A DNA stretch of 10,243 nucleotides, from the NCBI GenBank assembly GCA_900550135.1, contig URQO01000065.1:1-10243 (forward strand), read 5' to 3'. Position numbers and translations under genes: made by a program. Below, in pieces: positions 6,397-10,243 of this stretch (position 1 is the stretch's first letter; each line of letters begins with the position of its first letter). The notes beneath the pieces were generated by a model, which was given only the letters and a program-made list of their open reading frames with translations, was not told the origin of the DNA and searched no databases. The stretch comes from an uncultured Eubacterium sp. (lineage in GTDB: Bacteria > Bacillota > Clostridia > Lachnospirales > Lachnospiraceae).

Positions 6397-7311
6397 TTAA
6401 CCCAATTCAATCATTTTGTCGATGCAGGCTTTTGCTTTTAATCTTGTATCTTCATCCAATTCAATAACATCGCCGCCAATGCCCTTACAGCAATTAAGCA
6501 CATCTGTTAATGTAGTAGCCTTCATGTTGTGGCATACACAATCTTTTGAAAGTGGATGGAAAATCTTATCAGGACATTCCATCTGCAAATGAGTTACTAT
6601 TGAATTTTCTGTTCCGATAATAAATTCCTTATCATCACTGTTTTTTGCAAAGCTCATAATTCCTGTAGTTGAACCTGCGTAATCTGATAACTCAACAACT
6701 TCCGGCTTACATTCAGGATGAACTAATACCTTAGCATTTGGCCATTTTGCTTTTGCCTTTACTACATCTTCCTTGCTCATTCTTGCATGAGTAGGGCAAC
6801 CACCTGATAAAAGTTTAAATTCTTTTTCAGGAATCTGCTTTGAAACCCAATCACCTAAGTTGCAATCCGGAATAAACAAAATCTTGTCATTTTCCAGTTT
6901 TTTACATATTTTAACTGCTGATGAAGATGTAACACATACATCGCAAATAGTCTTTAACTCACTGGTTGTATTTATGTATGCAACTACTGTGTAATCAGGA
7001 TAACTTTTCTTTACCTGTGCAATTAAATCCCTGTCCATCATCTCTGCCATAGGACATCCTGCATCTTCATTTGATAAAATAACCTTCTTGTCCGGTGATA
7101 AAATTTTTACAGTTTCAGCCATAAATCTAACACCACACATAATAACAGTCTTTGCATCTGTCTTTGCTGCCTCTACTGACAATCCAAAACTATCTCCTGT
7201 AAAATCAGCTACTTCTAATATTTCAGGATTTTGGTAACAATGTGCCAAAATACAAATATCTTTCTCTTTTTTTAACTTAAAAATCTCATCTTGAATCTGT
7301 TTAATACCCAC
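6397..7311 (-). CDS. nadA: Quinolinate synthase NadA
   Basis: About 304 residues from GTG at 7311. NadA condenses iminoaspartate with dihydroxyacetone phosphate to quinolinate in de novo NAD synthesis, using an oxygen-sensitive [4Fe-4S] cluster. Key motifs are ILAHCYQNPE near the start, GDSFGLS, the first cluster cysteine in NEDAGCPMAEM, YINT plus TSSSAV, a second cysteine in GGCPTHARMS, the active-site HPECKPEV, and a third in DCVCHNMK. The three cysteines are spaced 86 and 86 (using the first of the last pair), matching the roughly 87-residue spacing known for NadA. An in-frame TTG at 7356 adds 15 Lys-rich residues but lacks a ribosome site; GTG at 7311 is preceded by AAGGATTGGAAG and gives the usual N-terminus, so I prefer it. 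No nadB or nadC is in the window; the neighbours are Fe-S assembly genes. Confidence 0.94.
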   Translation of the reverse strand: MGIKQIQDEIFKLKKEKDICILAHCYQNPEILEVADFTGDSFGLSVEAAKTDAKTVIMCGVRFMAETVKILSPDKKVILSNEDAGCPMAEMMDRDLIAQVKKSYPDYTVVAYINTTSELKTICDVCVTSSSAVKICKKLENDKILFIPDCNLGDWVSKQIPEKEFKLLSGGCPTHARMSKEDVVKAKAKWPNAKVLVHPECKPEVVELSDYAGSTTGIMSFAKNSDDKEFIIGTENSIVTHLQMECPDKIFHPLSKDCVCHNMKATTLTDVLNCCKGIGGDVIELDEDTRLKAKACIDKMIELG

Positions 7312-7383
7312 TTTTTTCTTCCAATCCTTTTTTAATTTTGATTTAATCCTTATCAAAGCACATTAAAACATAGTAATCAATAG

Positions 7384-7411
7384 ATTGCAAGAGAAAAATG
7401 GTTCTTGCAAT
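7384..7411 (-). other. Hairpin in the nifU-nadA gap
   Basis: A perfect nine-base inverted repeat (ATTGCAAGA at 7384-7392, TCTTGCAAT at 7403-7411) with a ten-base loop begins two bases after the nifU stop codon. No T-run follows on the minus strand, so it is not a standard terminator. In a polycistronic message it could stabilise the upstream nifS-nifU part or mark a processing point, giving different levels of Fe-S assembly and NadA. That role is inferred. Confidence 0.45.
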
Positions 7412-7413
7412 GA

Positions 7414-7788
7414 TTATTTACCCTTTTTGCTTTCATAATCTTCAATTGCAGCCTTAATAGCCTCTTCTGCTAATACTGAACAATGAAACTTATGTGCAGG
7501 CAAACCATCAAGTGCCTCTGCTACAGCCTTGTTTGTAAGTTCAAGCGCCTGACTGATTGGCTTTCCTTTAATCAATTCAGTTGCCATTGAACTGCTGGCA
7601 ATAGCTGAACCACATCCAAATGTCTGGAATTTAACATCTGAAATAATGTCATTGTCTACCTTTATAAATATTTTCATGATGTCGCCACACTTTGCATTGC
7701 CAACTTCGCCAACACCATCCGGATTTTCTATTGTTCCTACATTTCTTGGATTCATAAAATGATCCATTACTTTTTCACTATATAACAT
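7414..7788 (-). CDS. nifU: Fe-S cluster assembly scaffold NifU/IscU
   Basis: 124 residues, the usual single-domain scaffold size. It receives sulfur from the cysteine desulfurase encoded just upstream and assembles iron-sulfur clusters for transfer to target proteins. Conserved cluster-binding residues are Cys34 with Asp36 (NAKCGDIM), Cys59 (TFGCGSAIASSS) and Cys103 (HKFHCSVLAEEA). Where proteobacterial IscU has the LPPVK chaperone-binding loop, this protein has LPAHK (96-100), and no hscA/hscB genes are nearby, fitting the clostridial NifU-like type. ATG at 7788 is chosen because AAAGGAG lies just upstream, in the 28-base gap after the nifS stop. The longer open frame to 7839 would overlap nifS and lacks a ribosome site. 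It is almost certainly co-translated with nifS. Confidence 0.95.
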   Translation of the reverse strand: MLYSEKVMDHFMNPRNVGTIENPDGVGEVGNAKCGDIMKIFIKVDNDIISDVKFQTFGCGSAIASSSMATELIKGKPISQALELTNKAVAEALDGLPAHKFHCSVLAEEAIKAAIEDYESKKGK

Positions 7789-7816
7789 ATCGGTTCTCCT
7801 TTCAACACTTATTAAC

Positions 7817-8998
7817 TTATTCTGCAATACCTTCGGCAACCATCTTTGACCAAACAGGTGAAATGCTTCTTAAATAAGCCACTACTTCTTTTGTATTTTC
7901 TACTATATAATCAATGTCTTCTTCAGTTGTTTCTTCTGATATAGTTAATCTAAGTGAACCATGAGCAATCTCATGTGGTCTTCCTATTGCAAGTAAAACA
8001 TGGCTTGGGTCAAGGGAACCTGATGTGCAGGCTGAACCTGATGAAGCTGCAATTCCTCTTGCATCTAATAATAATAGAAGGGATTCACCTTCAATTCCCT
8101 CAAAAATATAGTTTACATTTGATGGAAGTCTTTTAACAGAATCGCCATTTAACATAGAATGGCTAATCTGTGACAATCCATTGATAAGTCTGTCTCTAAG
8201 AGCGATTTCCTTTTTAGCTACTTCGTCCATATGTTCACATGCTTCTTTTAATGCAACTGCCATACCTACAATAGCAGGAAGGTTTTCAGTACCTGCTCTT
8301 TTGCCTCTTTCCTGCGCTCCACCTTCGATAACATTTGTAAGTGGAACTTTCTTTCTTGCATAAAGAACTCCAACACCTTCCGGACCATGGAACTTGTGTC
8401 CTGATATTGAAAGCATATCTATATTCATTTCCTCAACATCAATTGGCACATGACCTGCTGCCTGTACAGCATCTGTATGGAAAATAACTCCATGTTTTTT
8501 ACAAATCTCACCTATTTTCTTAATAGGCTGTATTGTTCCAATCTCGTTGTTTGCAAACATGATTGTAACAAGTACCGTATCTTCTCTAATGGCATTTTCA
8601 ACATCTTCTACGTTTACAATACCATTTTCAGGAACATCCAATAATGTAATTTCATATCCTTCTTTTTCTAACTTGTTTAAAGTATGAAGGACTGCATGAT
8701 GCTCAATTTTCGTTGAAATAATATGTTTTTTATTTTTAAGAGCGCCAAACTTTGCAGCTGATATAATTGCCTGATTGTCTGCCTCACTACCACCTGAAGT
8801 AAAATATATATCCTTAAAATCAGCACCAATGCACTTTGCCACGTCCACTCTTGCCTTTTCCAATACTTCCTTTGCCTTCTGACCAACACTATGGAGACTT
8901 GATGGATTGCCATATACATCTGTCATAGTCTTAACCATTGCATCAATTGCCGACTGGCTTGTCTTTGTTGTTGCTGCATTATCTGCATATATATACAT
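7817..8998 (-). CDS. nifS: Cysteine desulfurase NifS/IscS
   Basis: 393 residues, full length. This PLP enzyme converts cysteine to alanine, leaving a persulfide that feeds Fe-S clusters, thionucleosides and other sulfur sinks. Visible residues are the N-terminal YADNAATTK, His100 in KIEHHAVLHTL, Asp176 and Gln179 (HTDAVQAAGH) that hold the cofactor, Lys202 in SISGHKFHGPEG as the Schiff-base lysine, and Cys324 in SSGSACTSGS as the persulfide carrier. RAGTENLP (234-241) is also typical. ATG at 8998 follows AGGAGG (9007-9012). It is first of the nifS-nifU-nadA-mnmA cluster and is preceded by a good promoter. Unlike many clostridial versions, no Rrf2-type regulator gene (iscR) lies immediately upstream; the divergent neighbour is a cell-wall hydrolase. 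Confidence 0.96.
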   Translation of the reverse strand: MYIYADNAATTKTSQSAIDAMVKTMTDVYGNPSSLHSVGQKAKEVLEKARVDVAKCIGADFKDIYFTSGGSEADNQAIISAAKFGALKNKKHIISTKIEHHAVLHTLNKLEKEGYEITLLDVPENGIVNVEDVENAIREDTVLVTIMFANNEIGTIQPIKKIGEICKKHGVIFHTDAVQAAGHVPIDVEEMNIDMLSISGHKFHGPEGVGVLYARKKVPLTNVIEGGAQERGKRAGTENLPAIVGMAVALKEACEHMDEVAKKEIALRDRLINGLSQISHSMLNGDSVKRLPSNVNYIFEGIEGESLLLLLDARGIAASSGSACTSGSLDPSHVLLAIGRPHEIAHGSLRLTISEETTEEDIDYIVENTKEVVAYLRSISPVWSKMVAEGIAE

Positions 8999-9014
8999 AA
9001 TACTTTCCTCCTTT

Positions 9015-9039
9015 AATTCCTATCTTTTCACTAGGAATT
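9015..9039 (-). promoter_or_regulatory. Inverted repeat over the nifS transcription start (candidate operator)
   Basis: AATTCCTA (9015-9022) and TAGGAATT (9032-9039) are perfect complements separated by nine bases. The outer arm overlaps the last three bases of the -10 box, the predicted start point (about 9030) falls in the spacer, and the inner arm ends two bases before the ribosome-site region. That geometry suits a repressor operator. Operons of this type in Firmicutes are often under Rrf2-family regulators such as IscR or CymR; whether this site belongs to one is inference. A leader hairpin is the alternative. Confidence 0.5.
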
Positions 9040-9065
9040 ATATAACACTTTATAAATTTTGTAAA
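9037..9065 (-). promoter_or_regulatory. Promoter of the nifS-nifU-nadA-mnmA cluster
   Basis: On the minus strand, TTTACA (9060-9065) and a perfect TATAAT (9037-9042) are separated by exactly 17 bases, a textbook vegetative sigma-factor promoter. Transcription would start near 9030, giving a short leader of about 30 bases before nifS. Confidence 0.75.
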
Positions 9066-9376
9066 CGCCAAATTTATTTCTTTATTACTTTAGCTTTTTT
9101 TTCATTAATTTTCTACCTTTTTCTGGTATATTTTTTGCACTTTATACCTATTTATACAGATTCATTTATAAAATTCTTTCACACAAAACATACTTTACTT
9201 AATTTAATTAACCTTCCACACTGCCCTTATAATCAATATTTTTTACCATTTTTTCTAAATTTATATATTAAAGCTTGCATTTTCTTAATTATTTTTATAA
9301 TTATTTTCTTATTTTTAATATTTTTAACCTTATGGCTTATTTGCTAAGTTTTTCCTGTTATGTTACATTATTCCAC
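9066..9376. other. AT-rich, G-poor spacer between divergent promoters
   Basis: About 310 bases without a credible gene. The plus strand is strikingly poor in G: 7 G against about 30 C in 9121-9300. An open frame crosses it (8907-9347) but begins inside nifS on the opposite strand and reads as low-complexity Phe/Leu/Ile, so I treat it as an artefact. GGTATA (9125-9130) and TATACC (9143-9148) could pair weakly. I see no known RNA gene here. Confidence 0.5.
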
Positions 9377-9441
9377 TTGACATTTTACAAATTTTACGGC
9401 ATAATTGCTTCTCGTGATACAAATGTAACATTTTCGTAACA
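9356..9441. promoter_or_regulatory. Inverted TGTTACATT sites flanking the hydrolase promoter
   Basis: TGTTACATT (9361-9369) lies just upstream of the -35 and its exact reverse complement AATGTAACA (9422-9430) just downstream of the predicted start. Each carries an extra half copy: TGTTA at 9356-9360 on the left, and GTAACA at 9436-9441 on the right, exactly 11 bases (one helical turn) from GTAACA at 9425-9430. The arrangement suggests paired operators for one regulator acting on both sides of the promoter. Confidence 0.4.
9377..9405 (+). promoter_or_regulatory. Promoter of the cell-wall hydrolase gene
   Basis: A perfect TTGACA (9377-9382) is followed after 17 bases by CATAAT (9400-9405), five of six matches to the -10 consensus. 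Transcription would start near 9412, giving a leader of about 45 bases. Confidence 0.8.
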
Positions 9442-9455
9442 AATTGGAGGTTATT

Positions 9456-10154
9456 TTGAAAAGTAAGATTTTTAGTTTAATGTTTTTACTATTTATTGCA
9501 TGTACCGTTAGTACTACCGCAGTAAAAGCTTACAGCCAACCTAAGACTTACAATTCTACAGTCAAGGTTAACAAAAACACAAAAGCTTACAATATTCTAA
9601 AGATAAAAAAGAACACAATGAAGAATTACACCATTACATCAAGTAATACAAAAGTTGCTTCAGTATCAGCAAGTGGTGTAATAAAAGGATTAAAGAAAGG
9701 TTCTGCTGTTGTTAAGTTAGTTGCCAAAAGAAACAATAAGTTTTACGCAAACATTAACGTAACAGTTAAGAACAACTATTCTAAGAAACAGTTAAGACTT
9801 ATGTCTTCTATTATTTATAGCGAAGCCGGTGCTGAATGCTATGCCGGGAAGAAGGCAGTTGGTATTGTTATTATGAACAGAGTGAAATCTTCAAGTTTTC
9901 CAAACTCATTAAAGGGTGTTATTTATCAGCCACATCAGTTTGGACCTGTAAGTAACGGTTCATTAAACAAGTCACTATCACTTTATGACAGTGGCAGGTT
10001 AAACAAAGATTGTATTAAGGCTGCAAGATTTGCACTTAACAATAATAAAAACATTTCATACAAAAGGAAAAACATTAACATGTCAAGTTATTTATTCTTT
10101 AGTGGATATGTAAGCGGTGCAAGACTTCAGATACAGAATCATCAGTTTAAATAG
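9456..10154 (+). CDS. Secreted cell-wall hydrolase: Ig-like (Big_2) plus SleB/Hydrolase_2 domain
   Basis: 232 residues from a TTG start at 9456. This start is chosen because GGAGG (9446-9450) lies five bases upstream; the TTG at 9444 overlaps that site and cannot use it. A Sec signal peptide (KSKIFSLMFLLF, cut near VKA at about residue 25) leads into a bacterial Ig-like Big_2 domain (about 36-105, with SSNTKVASVSASGVIKGLKK). A Hydrolase_2 domain of the SleB/CwlJ type (about 107-232) follows, with IIYSEAGAE holding the expected catalytic Glu (123), then VIMNRVKSSSFP and the PHQFGP segment. SleB in spore formers is a cortex-lytic transglycosylase; short secreted relatives like this act more generally on peptidoglycan. 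Nothing nearby is sporulation-related, so a vegetative wall-remodelling role is as likely. The gene ends TAG TAA TAA, three stops in frame. No clear terminator is visible in the last 89 bases. Confidence 0.92.
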   Translation: MKSKIFSLMFLLFIACTVSTTAVKAYSQPKTYNSTVKVNKNTKAYNILKIKKNTMKNYTITSSNTKVASVSASGVIKGLKKGSAVVKLVAKRNNKFYANINVTVKNNYSKKQLRLMSSIIYSEAGAECYAGKKAVGIVIMNRVKSSSFPNSLKGVIYQPHQFGPVSNGSLNKSLSLYDSGRLNKDCIKAARFALNNNKNISYKRKNINMSSYLFFSGYVSGARLQIQNHQFK

Positions 10155-10243
10155 TAATAACAAATAAAAAAATGCTAGTAACATAAATTGAGAGTGTGAA
10201 AGTTTTTCTGTAAATTAAATATTTAAATATAATTAATAGGCCT

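Noticed and set aside
7312..7356. TTG start for NadA adding 15 Lys-rich residues
   Set aside because: There is no ribosome site before it, and the extension goes beyond the usual NadA N-terminus. The GTG at 7311 is better, though not proven.
7789..7839. Longer NifU start overlapping the end of nifS
   Set aside because: The ATG at 7788 has a strong AAAGGAG site and the canonical N-terminus; the upstream extension has neither.
8907..9347. 146-codon plus-strand open frame crossing from nifS into the intergenic region
   Set aside because: It begins inside nifS on the opposite strand, has no ribosome site, and reads as low-complexity Phe/Leu/Ile from AT-rich DNA.
1..10243. CRISPR arrays, insertion sequences, tRNA or rRNA genes
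   Set aside because: No regularly spaced repeats, transposase motifs, terminal inverted repeats with target duplications, or tRNA-like arms were seen on either strand.

Overview
The window looks like chromosomal DNA from a low-GC, Gram-positive anaerobe of the class Clostridia, most likely the family Lachnospiraceae. The grounds are the AT-rich sequence, strong AGGAGG-type ribosome sites, a NifS/NifU-type Fe-S pair next to mnmA, a secreted BspA-type leucine-rich-repeat protein, and a secreted Ig-like plus SleB-type cell-wall hydrolase. The species cannot be fixed from the sequence alone.

Layout: every gene but the last is on the minus strand. 1-170 is the 5' end of a secreted protein that runs off the window, preceded by a long AT-rich leader that can fold (171-480). 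551-1882 encodes a secreted leucine-rich-repeat protein with its own terminator. 2060-4138 is a secreted subtilisin-family (S8) protease gene. Its signal peptide and early propeptide (3971-4138) are cut off from the catalytic body (2060-3952) by one in-frame TAG, and its 3' end may carry a second lesion. 4193-4530 holds leader structure, a strong hairpin and a candidate promoter. 4531-5001 encodes a TspO/MBR membrane protein.

5157-8998 is the metabolic core: nifS (cysteine desulfurase), nifU (Fe-S scaffold), nadA (quinolinate synthase, a [4Fe-4S] enzyme) and mnmA (tRNA 2-thiouridylase), read in that order. It starts at a good promoter with an inverted repeat between the -10 and the ribosome site, and ends at a terminator after mnmA. 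The logic is coherent: NifS releases sulfur from cysteine, NifU builds clusters with it, and NadA and MnmA are consumers of cluster and persulfide sulfur.

9001-9443 is a divergent, G-poor intergenic region. A near-consensus plus-strand promoter, flanked by a matching inverted pair of TGTTACATT sites, drives the cell-wall hydrolase gene at 9456-10154.

I did not find a CRISPR array, transposon, tRNA, rRNA or recognisable known riboswitch. The most unusual items are the broken subtilase with its HxxxDxxxH C-terminal domain, the embedding of nadA in the Fe-S/tRNA-thiolation cluster, and several unassigned structured or operator-like regions.
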